Assembly: GCA_016801885.1 (NCBI GenBank)
Contig: CM028896.1
Location: 15,284,501 to 15,348,500 of the forward strand
Direction of reading: 5' to 3'
DNA length: 64,000 nt
Source: Toxotes chatareus
Taxonomy: Eukaryota; Chordata; Actinopteri; Toxotidae
Both the position numbers and the translations under genes were made by a program. The notes under the pieces are model-generated. The model ran no database searches. It had not been told where the DNA came from and was given only the letters and a program-made list of their open reading frames with translations. Of the stretch, positions 1 to 10,222 are shown piece by piece (position 1 is the first letter of the stretch; each line of letters begins with the position of its first letter).

Positions 1-27
1 TTTAATGGTAAATAACATTTAGCTCAC

Positions 28-132
28 CCCATCCGTCCATAAGCTTTACTGTAGTTAGGATCAATCCCAATGGCTCTCTCGCAATCACCAGTTGCCTCTG
101 TATAATTTCCCAGTTTACTGTGAGCTGCGGCC
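28..132 (-). CDS. sgtb: sgtb coding exon 5 (TPR2), last in window
   Basis: Encodes AAAHSKLGNYTEATGDCERA and SKAYGRMG, the second TPR and the start of the third. Donor gtgagc at 27. The following exons lie outside the window. Confidence 0.93.
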
Positions 133-1817
133 CTGCAACATGTTAGACTCAGACCTTTATCACTGGCTTATTTAATTATGCTCAGATGCATAGTGTGTAT
201 CTGTCTGTCTGCTCCTTGTCTACTGTCAGCTGTTGTATAAAAATCTGTGGAGCACAATACTTAGACAAAGTCAGTTGCAAAACAATGACAGGGTGAAATC
301 ATGTTGTTTTAATTACCTATTGCAGTAGTACACAGCATTTCTTAGGTCCAGATCAATGGCCTTTGTGTAGCACTCCACTGCACATCTGTAGTTCTCCTCC
401 TTCATGTGATTGTTCCCTAAAAAAATAAAATACTGGATTGTTCACAGAGTTCAAATAGAATGACAGTGGCTACAACACCAGGTTGTAACCACAGTATATA
501 AGAAGTGGTCATTAGCTGTTTGGGCCATAAAACATCACATAGAGAAAATGAACATGCACAATGCCTTTCTGATCTTTCTAAACACAGCATCTACATGTAA
601 CTGTGGAAGCGTACTTTTACTTGTGGGTTAATCAAGGCACTGTATCATCTTACAAATATAGTTAACTAGAACACATTTGAGGCACATTTAATGCTGCATG
701 GATCAACTGTCCCTTCTCTGTTCCCTACACACTCAAGTGCACAAACCCAGTAGATATCAGAAGAACAATATAATTTTTCTGCTATGACAAATGTCTTAAC
801 ATTACCTTCATTCTTAAGTTGCTCTGCTCGCTCGATGTCTTCGGGAGGCGGGGAGGTCTCTGGTATGGTTAGGTTGTCATTCTAAGCAAACAAACACAGA
901 TGTGGCTAATAACATTAACAATGGCTCTGTTCCATTTAGGTGCATCAGTGAGAAAAAAAAACACTGGTAATATTATTTTCCCCTCTGTTAGACGAGTCAG
1001 AATTCAAAATGGATCATGACTGGGATTACTCAGACTCAGACTAAAACAAGGATCAAACAGGGATCAGTCAAATGTTCATGAGTGATCTGGTGCTTCTTGT
1101 TTTATTCTGTGATGTAAATTGTTCATGACTTGTGCATTGTTTTTGTATTGTGCCATTTTTTATGTATTTTCTCATTGAGTTTTGTGCCTTGTGCTTTGTG
1201 TTTACTGCTGCTCCATATACATTTTACTGCTGAGCTTTATGCATTGTAAAGGTGCACTGCAGGGCTCATGCTCTATACTCATCCCCATACAAATAAATAT
1301 AAAAGAAGCACTTCCTGTGTTAAAGCAATGGTCCCATGTACTGTGCAGTACCCACCTTGAGCAGGGAGTTGAGGAATATCTCTGTCAGAGGCTGTGGCAC
1401 AGCGAGATGGCAGTCACTGGAGCTGATCTTGAAGGTGGTCTCTAAACACTGTATCGCAACTGTTAGAGGAGGATCAGTGAAATATGACAGGGTCATTCTA
1501 ATGGGATCAACTGTACTAAACAAACGGCCTTAGCGTTAACAGTATTATGATGGTGAGTCAGAATTTGGCTGCACATTCAGAATGAGAAATATAAATTGTC
1601 CTGTCCGTCTTTCATATTATACAAGTAATTTCATATTTGAAATGGACACGACAAGAGCTGTGTCCTATATCTGTAAAGGTGCTTTCCAAAGTAAAAGCGC
1701 ACGGTGAGTCGACCTACCTTCGAGGCTCTCCTGCTCATCCGAATTCAAAGCACCGCAATGTGTTTGATCTCGTAGGAACTGCACAATAGAGAATGCCAAG
1801 CGTTTCTCCACTGCCAT
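28..1817 (-). CDS. sgtb: SGTB, small glutamine-rich TPR co-chaperone beta (5' half, partial)
   Basis: Five coding exons on the minus strand (1817-1718, 1459-1356, 881-806, 416-317, 132-28) join in frame to give about 161 residues of a protein usually near 300; the rest lies beyond the window start. Residues 1-70 form the helical SGTA-type dimerisation region (VAIQCLET, then HLAVPQPLTEIF). From about residue 82 come TPR motifs: AEQLKNEGNNHMKEENY, then YYCNRAAAHSKLGNYTEA, then DPNYSKAYGRMG. Known family role: a cytosolic co-chaperone that binds Hsp70/Hsp90 tails through the TPRs and hydrophobic clients through a C-terminal Gln-rich region, not visible here. The start is the first ATG after a good splice acceptor. 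SGTA is a close paralogue; adjacency to nln argues for SGTB. Every intron has GT-AG ends and every junction preserves frame. Confidence 0.93.
317..416 (-). CDS. sgtb: sgtb coding exon 4 (TPR1)
   Basis: Encodes NNHMKEENYRCAVECYTKAI and then VYYCNR, a canonical TPR helix pair. Flanked by acceptor ttttttag and donor gtaatt. Confidence 0.93.
806..881 (-). CDS. sgtb: sgtb coding exon 3
   Basis: Linker rich in Pro and acidic residues (PETSPPPEDIERAEQLKNE) leading into the first TPR. Ends in a split glycine codon at donor gtaatg. Confidence 0.9.
1356..1459 (-). CDS. sgtb: sgtb coding exon 2
   Basis: Encodes the rest of the N-terminal dimerisation region (AIQCLETTFKISSSDCHLAV). Acceptor ctaacag, donor gtgggt; both junctions agree with the reading frame. 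Confidence 0.9.
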
Positions 1818-1830
1818 TTTTACCTAGAAA
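1718..1830 (-). CDS. sgtb: sgtb first coding exon
   Basis: The acceptor (ccccacag) ends at 1831 and the ATG is at 1817-1815, leaving 13 nt of 5' UTR in this exon. It encodes MAVEKRLAFSIVQFLRDQ and ends in a split valine codon at donor gtaggt. Confidence 0.9.
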
Positions 1831-1898
1831 CTGTGGGGCACAGGAATTTGTTTGCTGTGAAACACCCACACATTAGTGACTATATTATTAATTCACTG

Positions 1899-2010
1899 GG
1901 TGACACTTTATAATAAGGATACAAAGCACATGCTTAAGTAACACATGACGCATGATGATTTAATGCATGAATTAATGCCGGATTTTATATGAACTGTTTT
2001 ATGAGTTGCT
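1899..2010. repeat. Probable dispersed teleost repeat fragment
   Basis: Starts with GGTGACACTTTATAATAAGG and continues with degenerate ATGCATGAATTAATG-type text. This resembles from memory a family of interspersed sequences common in fish genomes. Not checked against a repeat library. Confidence 0.4.
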
Positions 2011-2860
2011 CATTAGAAATAATCAAGTCACTGTGAGTTATTGTGATTAGTTAACACAGATCAACACCCAGATATTGCTGCATGACTCTTCACCCACAGG
2101 CCCCAGAAGTCCCAGATTTCAATTGATTGTTGGCACTTTAATTAATTGCCAAGGAATGTGAACCACTTATGTACCAATGCAATTTTGTGTAGAGGGGCCC
2201 TGTGCTCACATGGTACAGTTAATCAAATTACTGCAGTAGGGGCCCAATGGTAAATTTTGGCCCTGGGCCCCCGAACAGGTTAATCCATCTGTGTTATTAT
2301 CAATAATATCACAAACACACAACAACTACTAGAAATAATGCTGGCGGTGCGTTTGGCTCTTGTTTCCAAGACAATTCATAGGAGGATGAATTATTGCTTA
2401 TAAAAAAAAAACAGCATTCCTCTAAAAGGCAGGCTACTGTTGTATTTTGTTGTTGTTGTTTTTTGTCTCCTTTTAGACGTCTGACCAAAGCAGCTCCACG
2501 GAGCAGGGGTTAAAAAACAACAACAACATACTTAGTGTAATTTAACTCTGTGGAGAAAACACAAACACGGCCTCATATTTCCATCACGTGCTGAAACCAT
2601 GCGTTGTTATGTTCATGTGGGTCCGGCTGGCACAGCTACTCCTCCCTCAGTGTGTGTTGACACACGTAAATGCAGTGATGCAGAAGCTGTGATGTAATAC
2701 CATAATGTGAGTCGAGAGGTGTTTTTATTCATTAGTTATTCTTTATATCTAAACAGACATTAATTACAGTGCATTCAGGATAATCCACTGGCTGAATTAG
2801 CTGGGTGTCGTTTCTAAAAGCCTGTCTTTAGCAGTCGTCTGCTCAGTGAGGCTCGCCTGT
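2011..2860. other. sgtb 5'-UTR intron, no coding signal
   Basis: AT-rich intronic sequence between sgtb exon 1 and the first coding exon. A 2190-2290 stretch with repeated GGGCCC-type text may be an old dispersed repeat. Nothing else is recognisable. Confidence 0.4.
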
Positions 2861-3045
2861 GCAGCTTGTGTGATGCTGGCCCGAAACAATCACAATCCTC
2901 TGACAACGAGGCGACAAAAGCAAAACAACGCGAGGAGAGGAGACCTCGGGGTCAGCCGCGGATCCCTGTAAGACCTATGTTAGCCAATTTATTAATAACA
3001 TCGTGTGAAAGGATGCTACTCGGCATCTCCCCCCCGCCCACCTAC

Positions 3046-3150
3046 CTGAGCTCCTCCAGCTGTCTGCTGCTACCGCGTCATGGGGACTTGTGTCGGACTG
3101 ACAGCATCCTCCTCCTCCTCTTCCTCGGCGCATGCGCGCTGATAGCGGAA
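3046..3150 (-). other. sgtb: Probable non-coding first exon of sgtb (5' limit uncertain)
   Basis: On the minus strand a strong donor (CTCAG then gtaggt) ends an exon at 3046, and the next exon begins with an acceptor at 1831, so a 5'-UTR exon is expected here. The upstream limit is not visible; 3150 is a placeholder. It holds a tiny upstream ORF (ATG at 3081, stop at 3072-3070; three codons plus stop). Inferred from splice signals alone. Confidence 0.5.
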
Positions 3151-3300
3151 ATAAGAGGCATTTTGCACACGCGAGACAGACAGAGAGAGAGAGAGGGAAA
3201 CAGCTGCTGCTTGAGGGACTGAGCTACAGTACAGTAAGAGGAAGAAGAAAGTGTGTGTTTTGTTTTTGTTTTGCATGGAAAAGCGCATGAACGCGCTGGC
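3050..3300. promoter_or_regulatory. CpG-rich divergent promoter of sgtb and nln
   Basis: The stretch between the inferred first exons of sgtb (minus) and nln (plus) is locally CpG-rich, unlike the AT-rich flanks, and has no obvious TATA box. It holds the palindrome GCGCATGCGC at 3128-3137, the core of an NRF-1 site, a GCGGAA ETS-like core just downstream, and a (GA)n tract at 3177-3195. A head-to-head arrangement is expected to drive both genes; start sites were not determined. Confidence 0.6.
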
Positions 3301-3313
3301 ATGTGTGCCCTGA
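3275..3313 (+). other. Upstream ORF overlapping the nln start
   Basis: ATG at 3275, stop TGA at 3311-3313, 12 codons (MEKRMNALACVP), in a different frame from nln and overlapping its ATG at 3301. It matters only if the transcript starts upstream of 3275, which is not shown. Confidence 0.5.
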
Positions 3314-3341
3314 GAGTTGCAGTCAGCCGAGCGCTTTGCAG
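3301..3341 (+). CDS. nln: nln exon 1, mitochondrial leader
   Basis: Encodes MCALRVAVSRALC and two bases of a split serine codon before donor gtagga. The frame continues perfectly into exon 2. G at -3 of the ATG. An upstream ATG at 3275 opens an overlapping ORF in another frame. Confidence 0.8.
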
Positions 3342-6300
3342 GTAGGATCCAGTGCTGCTGTGTTTGTTTCACAGGCAGATGCGACAGAGGAGTGTTGCAT
3401 TGAACTGCTCCTCATTCGCAGTGCCTGTGTGTTTTATTCACACTTAAACCTGTAAATCACGGAAATGATATTTAAAGTGATACTCGAAGAATAACGGAGC
3501 TGCCTCACAAATTATTCCACGCGTTTACGATCTTGTTTTGAATGGCCTCCGCTGCCGTGACTTGAAACTCTACACTGAGAAAAGGTCACCGCTTAGCGTG
3601 GGGAAAAAAATCAAAGCACCTTTCGAGCGTGACCTTGGAGAATTTATGGCCTTGTGTTAGTGCCACCTGTTGTGTTCAGTTGCTCAGTTTTCATAGGAAA
3701 TCTAAGACATTTTTTAATTAAAATTTTAAATGAAACTGATTTTTTTTCCCCACAGCGTGTCTAAACCTCTCTTCAGGATGACCATCCAGAACGGGTCTGT
3801 GATATCTGCCAGAGACTGCTCTCAGGCAGGGAATAAGAGAAACACACTGACATGGGACCTGTCTCCAGACGAGATGAGGACCATGACAGACAGCTTAATT
3901 AACAGAGTCAAGAAGATCTATGATGACATTGGATCTATAAACATAGAAAATGTCTCAGTTGAAAACACCCTGAAAGCTTTGGCTAATGCCAAACTGGAGT
4001 ATGCATGTAAGTTTTAAAGGTCTGGTAATATTCTGTATTTTTCTAATTGTGTGAAATCGTGTGAAAGGGCCAAAGCTAATGAATTAATGCTGTTAATAAG
4101 TGATGTCTGTGTATCTATGTGGTCATGGTCACCATATTGTCTCTGGTGGACGGGTCACTATAGTTTATTTTGAGCCAATCCTTCATCTCTTCTTGGTGCT
4201 TATGGTCTTTGTTTTCTATGTTGTGCAGAGAGTGCACAGTTAATATTCACAGCGTCCTCTGTGTTTATTCTGTTCCCTCAGCATCACGCCATGTTCTTGA
4301 TTTCCCCCAGTATGTCTGTCCTTCTAAGGAGGTCCGGTCAGCGAGCACAGAGGCAGACAAAAAACTGTCTGAGTTTGATGTGGAGATAAGTATGAGGGTG
4401 GACGTGTTCGAACGGATTACTGCCTTACAGGTACGCCTCGTGTCATGTCCGCTTGAATAGACATCATTTGCAACATGAGGACGTTTGATATCAAAGCTGT
4501 CCTTTAATCAGGCCACTAGTCCAACGAATGAGGTGTTAACTATAAAAGATATGGATTTGAAGCTAATTAACTCTAATGTGTGAAGATTTGATGCATTTAT
4601 CACGTTAGCTATGCCAGTGATAGATTATTTTCACATTTTATGTGAGCCAGAGGGCACGAAGGCAAGGGCTGAGGTGTTTTATATTAAGATTAATGACACT
4701 GTGCCCTCATTTAACCCCCATCACTGGTTCTTTTTTAGCCTTGGAAAGAAATTTAATCTGATCTAATCAGTGGTAGCCAGTGCCATGTGTTATTCCATGC
4801 AGGACTGTCTGGCTGACATAAGGCATAAATAGGTAAATACATTTAGAAAACAATTCTCTTAATTCTGCCGATATGAAAAAGCGTTTTTGTCTTATGTTAT
4901 TATGTTTTGACAGAAAAAGCTCCAAGACAACATTTCACCTGAAGAGAAGAGATTCTTAGACAGACTTGTTACATTAGGCAAGCGGAGAGGATTGCACCTG
5001 TCTAAAGATATACAAGAGGTAACGCAATATATGAGCTGTCTACTAAAACTACAGTCACTTAGTTTTGACCACATAGATTGCAGGTATATCACAAGTTTGA
5101 TTCTAGATATTAGATTAAAATAAACATGTCTGATTTTGTCTGTGTTTCATCTTGGAAAAAATGGTGGCAGGTGTCAAATGTAATTTGCCTGACTTGACTT
5201 TCTTTCTGTTTCTTTTCTCTTTCAAGGAAATAAAAGGAATTTCCAAGCTGATTAGTGAACTCTCCATAGAGTTTAACAAGAATCTGAATGAGGACAATAC
5301 ATTTCTCGTTTTTTCTGAGCATGAATTGGGTAAGCTGATGTGCTGTCTGGTATCGTGAATATTCTTTGACTGTTTTCACTCATGGTGTGTCCTCTTCTGT
5401 TAAGGTGGACTAGCTGATAGTTATCTGAATGGACTGGACAAGACAACAGATGGGCGGTATAAAGTGACACTTGAATATCCCCATTACTACCCCCTGATGA
5501 AGCGGTGTCACAATCCTGAGACCAGGAGAAAGATGGAAACAGCTTTTCACAGCAGGTGTAAAGAGGTAACTAGAGTCTGATAATAAATCTGTGTATCCTA
5601 CACTTTCCTGACCACAGCAACTGTTGTGCATATCCATCAACTACATTGCAGCAATTGATGGATATGCACCTGCAGCCTTACTTAAAGCTATAATCCCTAA
5701 GATCTTCACACAGTCAAACTCCATTTTTGATTTTATGTATGGCCATCATTTATTACCTCCTAGTATATTAGTTTTCATTATTAGAATCTGCCCTTCCTGT
5801 GCAGGGTTCAAATTAAGAGCCTTCAGTCATATTATTTGTAAATTTGTCTCAGTGATAACAACCTACTGTTCACTGTTCACTCTCCTGTAGTTGAATCAGA
5901 CTTTAATTAAATTACTGCAAATGGAAAGAGGACTTCTCCCGCTGCTGCTAGTTAAAAGTGTTCAACTGACAAAACACATGGTGGCTTTTATTGTGAAGCA
6001 GTCACAGGAAATGTAATGAATTTGTTATGAAGATTAGTGTGAACGGCAACCATAGGTCAAAAAGCTTTTTCTAATAACTACAGGTGAACCAGATGAACAT
6101 GGTTCATGAACAGATGAACAACTTTAATCAGCCTGAGTATATGTATTCTAAAATGTACTCGTTGTAAACATTAGCTGATCTGCATATCTTATTCTACAGC
6201 CTTTTTTTTTTCCAGGTAAACACAGAGATCCTTGAACAGTTGATACAGCTGAGGGCAAAGGTCGCAGACTTACTTGGTTACAGCAGCCATGCAAACTATG

Positions 6301-8707
6301 TCCTGGAAATTAACATGGCCAAGAATGCAAGCAATGTGTCTGACTTCCTAGGTATGAACGCTTTGACATCTCAGGCACATCCGAACGTTCTGTGTCATTT
6401 AAGATGAAGCCTCACGCCATCTGATACCTGCCGTGCAGTAGAAAAATAAACTTTACCGAACAGATGATGGCGAGAGTAGATTCAAATCAAGACTTAACTA
6501 GAAGAGAGAAATGTGACACCCCTGCCTGTTTGCATGTAATGTCGTGTATGATGTGCTACATGCCTGTTGTATATAATGTGACATTCAGTAATTTACGGCT
6601 CATGACAGCAGGTGGCACATGATCATGTACTAGAAAGTGGAAGGGGTTAAATGTGTGTGGTCAGTTTCATGTTATTACAGAGCTGAACTGTGAAAGGGTC
6701 AAGATTATAAGATAAGACATCTAGAAACAAAACACAGAAGTGACATGATGAGGTTATGATACTACATATATTGAACTGTGTGTTCTTGGTTTTTCCCACT
6801 TTACAGAGAAATTCTATGAAACACTGAAGCCCGTTGGAATCAAGGAGAGGAAATATATTCTTGCACTAAAAAAGAGGGAGTGCTTGATGAAGGGCTACCA
6901 GTTTGATGGACAGATCAATGCCTGGGACTTGCCCTACTACATGAATCAAGTGGAGCAGTGCAAGTTTGCTGTGAACAAGGACAAACTGATTGAGTATTTC
7001 CCGCTTGATGTGGTGACAGAAGGACTGTTTGGTATTTACCAGGAGCTGCTGGGTCTCACATTCACAGAGGTGGAACGTGCTCACGTGTGGCATGAAAATG
7101 TCAAACTTTATTCAGTTCACGACACTGACTCAGGAGAGGAGATTGGCCAGTTCTACCTGGACTTGCATCCAAGGTAGAGAATGTGTCACTTGTACAGACA
7201 AGAAATCATCCTCATTAGTGTACGCATCATCACAGACAACCAAAAATAAGAATAATTATAATAAGATTGAAGCATTCAGTGACCAGAGCTCTTGATCTTT
7301 GTAATGCCAGGTTAATGTTCAGGTGTCAGCCTTGATTACAACCTTATCTTTCACCAGGGAGGGAAAGTACGGCCATGCAGCCTGCTTTGGGCTCCAGCCT
7401 GGCTGCAGAGGACCTGATGGAAAACGCAAGCTTCCAGTGGCGGCTATGGTGGCCAACTTTACCAAACCCAGAAAAGGCTTACCCGCTCTCCTCCAGCACC
7501 ATGAAGTGGAGACTTATTTCCACGAGTTTGGTCATGTGATGCACGAACTCTGCTCTAAGGTAAGACCACTGTAAATATATCAACAGCAGCTCCATTATCG
7601 TACTCTAATTACAATGAGAGAGCCTGAACCTTTCCTCCTTGTGTATCAGACCACTTTTTCAGAATTCAGTGGAACCCTGGTGGAGATGGACTTTGTGGAG
7701 GTGCCCTCGCAGATGCTTGAGAACTGGGTTTGGGAGAAGGAGCCTCTTAAAAGAATGTCTCGCCACTACAAGGATGGCAGCTCAATCCCAGAGAATCTGC
7801 TCGACAAACTGATTGCATCCAGAGTAGCCAACACTGGTCAGACGCTTGAATTTTCACAGAACAAAATCATCAAACTCTCCAACATCTTTACATGAATCTA
7901 ATTTCTCTTGGTGTGTTGACTCGTACTCACAATGACGATGTTCATCCCCTTCAGGTCTGATGAACCTGCGTCAGGTAGTCCTCAGTAAAGTGGACCAGTC
8001 GCTTCACACCAGCCCCCGTGCAGATACAGCTGAGGTGTTTGCAAAGCACTACCAGGACATCCTGGGTGTTCCTGCTACACCAGGTCAGTTGTAACATTAG
8101 CATCAGTAGCATGGCAAGGCAAATGTTGGCCAGAGAATTACATGCATGAAGATTTCTATTGTCTCTTACGAGAATGGGTAAATACCTAGATTGTTAAAAT
8201 ACAATAAGTAACCCACTGTGGGCAAGCAAAGTTTGTGTTTCATTTCCCGCATGAGACACAGAACTTAGGTTAATGACTTGTAACAAAGACCATTTTAATG
8301 TGATGACAATGATGTGTTCTCTGCAGGCACCAATATGACTGCCAGTTTCAGCCACTTGGCTGGAGGGTATGATGGCCTGTACTACAGCTATCTGTGGAGC
8401 GAAGTCTACTCCATGGACATTTTTTTCAGTTGTTTTAAAAAGGACGGCATCATGAATCCAAAGGTTGGTCTGATAGATTACCTTTGTACATTTGATTGTA
8501 ATTATTCTTCTCATTTTAGCTGAAAATCATCAGTACATCTGTGCCTTTACACAGGTTGGAAAAGAGTACAGGAGAGTGATTCTGGAAGCTGGTGGCTCTG
8601 TGGATGGATTGGACATGCTGGAAACCTTCCTTGGACGTGCACCGTGCCAGGATGCCTTCTTTCAATGCAAGGGACTGATTAAGTCACCGGAAGCACAAAC
8701 ACTGTGA
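3301..8707 (+). CDS. nln: Neurolysin (M3 family zinc oligopeptidase), complete
   Basis: Thirteen exons (3301-3341, 3756-4006, 4282-4430, 4914-5018, 5227-5329, 5405-5565, 6216-6351, 6807-7173, 7358-7559, 7650-7836, 7955-8083, 8327-8463, 8555-8707) sum to 2121 nt, or 706 residues plus stop; human neurolysin is about 704. Residues 1-21 look like a mitochondrial presequence (basic, Ser/Ala-rich, no acids). The zinc site HEFGH is at residues 493-497 with the third ligand expected at Glu522 in FVEVPSQMLENW; the Gly/Tyr loop AGGYDGLYYSYLW is near 622-634. Known role: cleaves short peptides such as neurotensin and bradykinin in cytosol, mitochondria and at the cell surface. The paralogue THOP1 is the alternative; the leader and position between sgtb and erbin favour NLN. 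No frameshift or lost catalytic residue was seen. Confidence 0.95.
3756..4006 (+). CDS. nln: nln exon 2
   Basis: Residues 14-97. Contains the internal Met22 codon (3778-3780) with A at -3, matching a Met in the mammalian leader, and then LTWDLSPDEM. Acceptor follows a T/C tract (ttttccccacag); donor gtaagt. Confidence 0.93.
4282..4430 (+). CDS. nln: nln exon 3
   Basis: Residues 98-147, including the conserved EVRSASTEADKKLSEFD. Acceptor ccctcag, donor gtacgc. Confidence 0.95.
4914..5018 (+). CDS. nln: nln exon 4
   Basis: Residues 148-182, ending GKRRGLHLSKDIQE. Both junctions in phase 0. Confidence 0.93.
5227..5329 (+). CDS. nln: nln exon 5
   Basis: Residues 183-216 with the family signature IEFNKNLNEDNTFLVFS. 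Donor gtaagc. Confidence 0.95.
5405..5565 (+). CDS. nln: nln exon 6
   Basis: Residues 217-270, including YKVTLEYPHYYPLMKRC and ending SRCKE. Donor gtaact. Confidence 0.95.
5566..6215 (+). other. nln intron 6
   Basis: 650-bp intron, AT-rich, with no coding signal. It holds the hairpin listed separately. Confidence 0.7.
5626..5669. repeat. 15-bp perfect inverted repeat (hairpin) in nln intron 6
   Basis: Arms 5626-5640 (GTGCATATCCATCAA) and 5655-5669 (its exact reverse complement) flank a 14-nt spacer. Function unknown. Confidence 0.8.
6216..6351 (+). CDS. nln: nln exon 7
   Basis: Residues 271-315. Acceptor tttccag is followed directly by GTAAAC, so the exon itself begins with a donor-like string. 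The translation VNTEILEQLIQLRAKVADLL aligns with the family. Confidence 0.92.
6352..6806 (+). other. nln intron 7
   Basis: 455-bp intron without recognisable features besides its splice sites. Confidence 0.7.
6807..7173 (+). CDS. nln: nln exon 8, largest exon
   Basis: Residues 316-437 of the helical body: GQINAWDLPYYMNQVE, EVVTEG-like DVVTEGLFGIYQELLGL, and GQFYLDLHPR at the end. Confidence 0.96.
7358..7559 (+). CDS. nln: nln exon 9, zinc-binding exon
   Basis: Residues 438-505. HAACFGLQPGC precedes ETYFHEFGHVMHELC. The HEFGH codons are at 7521-7535, giving two His zinc ligands and the catalytic Glu. Confidence 0.97.
7650..7836 (+). CDS. nln: nln exon 10
   Basis: Residues 506-567. MDFVEVPSQMLENWVWE carries the expected third zinc ligand (Glu522); RHYKDGSSIPENLL follows. 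Confidence 0.96.
7955..8083 (+). CDS. nln: nln exon 11
   Basis: Residues 568-610, containing LRQVVLSKVDQSLHTS. Acceptor ccttcag, donor gtcagt. Confidence 0.95.
8327..8463 (+). CDS. nln: nln exon 12, substrate-loop exon
   Basis: Residues 611-656 with HLAGGYDGLYYSYLWSEV, the flexible loop and tyrosines that contact substrate in this family. Donor gttggt departs from the consensus. Confidence 0.95.
8555..8707 (+). CDS. nln: nln exon 13, terminal coding exon
   Basis: Residues 657-706 and stop TGA at 8705-8707. Ends with a short tail KSPEAQTL that differs from the mammalian C-terminus. Confidence 0.94.
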   Translation, partial: VGKEYRRVILEAGGSVDGLDMLETFLGRAPCQDAFFQCKGLIKSPEAQTL

Positions 8708-9046
8708 TTTGATCTAAGCTTTAAGAGTCACTTCATGAAACCAGGGTATATTTCCAGTTATCTGAATGCAGGTCCATATCAGTGGAAAAATGTTTCTAGT
8801 TGCAGTTGCTCTAATGTGAGGATTAGCTTCTTTTCTCAGTTTTATAATATTTGTAAACTAACCACATTTTCTTAGAATATAATATCTTTAGGTTTTGGAC
8901 TGTTGGTAGGACAAAACAAGACATTTAAATATGTGACTTGGTCTCTGACACTGTATTGACCATTTAATCAATTTTGAATTTATTAGCCCAAAAAATAATC
9001 ATTAAATTAATTGATAATGAAAAGAATTGTCAGTTCCAGTAATAAA
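8708..9046 (+). other. nln: nln 3' UTR with poly(A) signal
   Basis: AT-rich tail after the stop codon. AATAAA at 9041-9046 is the first canonical poly(A) signal. The 8955-9045 text (AATTGATAATGA and similar) may be part of a degenerate dispersed repeat, so the signal may be repeat-derived. Confidence 0.6.
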
Positions 9047-9500
9047 ATATCTGAGATATCGCCAGGCCTCTCTTGTAAAAAAAATAATTAGGAAAATGTA
9101 TTCGTTGCCATAAGAAGGGGGAGTTGCATTATTTTGAGGACCTTTGAGGATTTAAAGCTCACCTGAAAAGGGAGAAAGTTAGGTCGACACCAGGGGGCGC
9201 CTCAGGATAGCGAAGGTTTGTTGATGAGTTTAACATGGTAAAGAAAAATAAATTTAACCATTGGTATAACCCTTTTCTTCATTTAAATAAAACAGTAAAT
9301 CTTTCCTGCACTTTTACTGCCAGGAATGGTCAGACCGCTGTCCACTGTCCTGACATCTTTATGGATGCATGTAGATTGATTGAATAAAAATGTTTGTCTG
9401 TCCACACGTTCATCTGTCTGTAGTCCGTGTAAACAAACACCTATCCTGGATCTAAAAAAAACACATAATGTCGTCGAGCCAGAGGACTGGGGCAGATAGG
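9047..9500. other. nln-erbin intergenic spacer
   Basis: Short spacer with further AATAAA strings (9246 and 9286 region). No ORF is supported. Confidence 0.4.
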
Positions 9501-10222
9501 GGATTGACTGAAAGTGTCTGGGTGAGATAGCGAAAGCATCATCACGGGGGCTCGGTGTAGCCCGAGAGGCGACTTCTGGTGGACAGGCTGCTCCTCCTAC
9601 ATGTAGGCGCAGAGGTCGCAGAGAAGAAGCCCATCGCTTCATGTTCTTTCACAGCCTGAATGTAGCTTAACTCGACTCGGCCAAAGCTGCTGGCTTTTTT
9701 TTCTGCAAATGATTAAACGAAAGGAAATTATGAGTGAAAACATCTGGGTGCGGCACACTTTAGAGGAAAAGGCTTCGCTCTGTCGGAGGTCGTACGCGTT
9801 TTTGCCTTTTGTATTTCCTTGCTGAATGTCGTGGACATTTTGGATTTTTTTTTTTTAATGCTCCGTGCCAGTAAGTCTTACGAAGTAAGGACCGCTTTGC
9901 TCTTGTCTTCGCCCTCGGTTGGTGTGTTTGAGTAACATCTGGAAGGCGAATACTTTTAAGACTGAAAACAACCGGGAACGACAACGTTAAGTAACTTGAG
10001 GACGGCTCGCTGGGGAGACTGTGACTGGGCCAGCTCCGAGTTGCTCTTTAAGTGGGCAACATTAGCTAGCTGCTAACACTAGCAAAACCCCACTGAACTA
10101 CCACCAGGAAAAAAATCTCCAAAGCTAGCTAATGTCTTATTCTCGAAATATTTTTTTGATTGTAGCTCCATGCCCATAACCTGGACATCATCACATGAGA
10201 CACTGACTCTACATTAACTCAG
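9500..10222 (+). promoter_or_regulatory. erbin: erbin promoter and non-coding first exon (start uncertain)
   Basis: CpG density rises here compared with the flanks. The region ends in a perfect donor (CTCAG then gtaagt) at 10222/10223, taken as the end of a 5'-UTR exon. An upstream ORF of 15 codons runs 10170-10217. No TATA box is evident. The transcription start cannot be placed. Confidence 0.5.
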
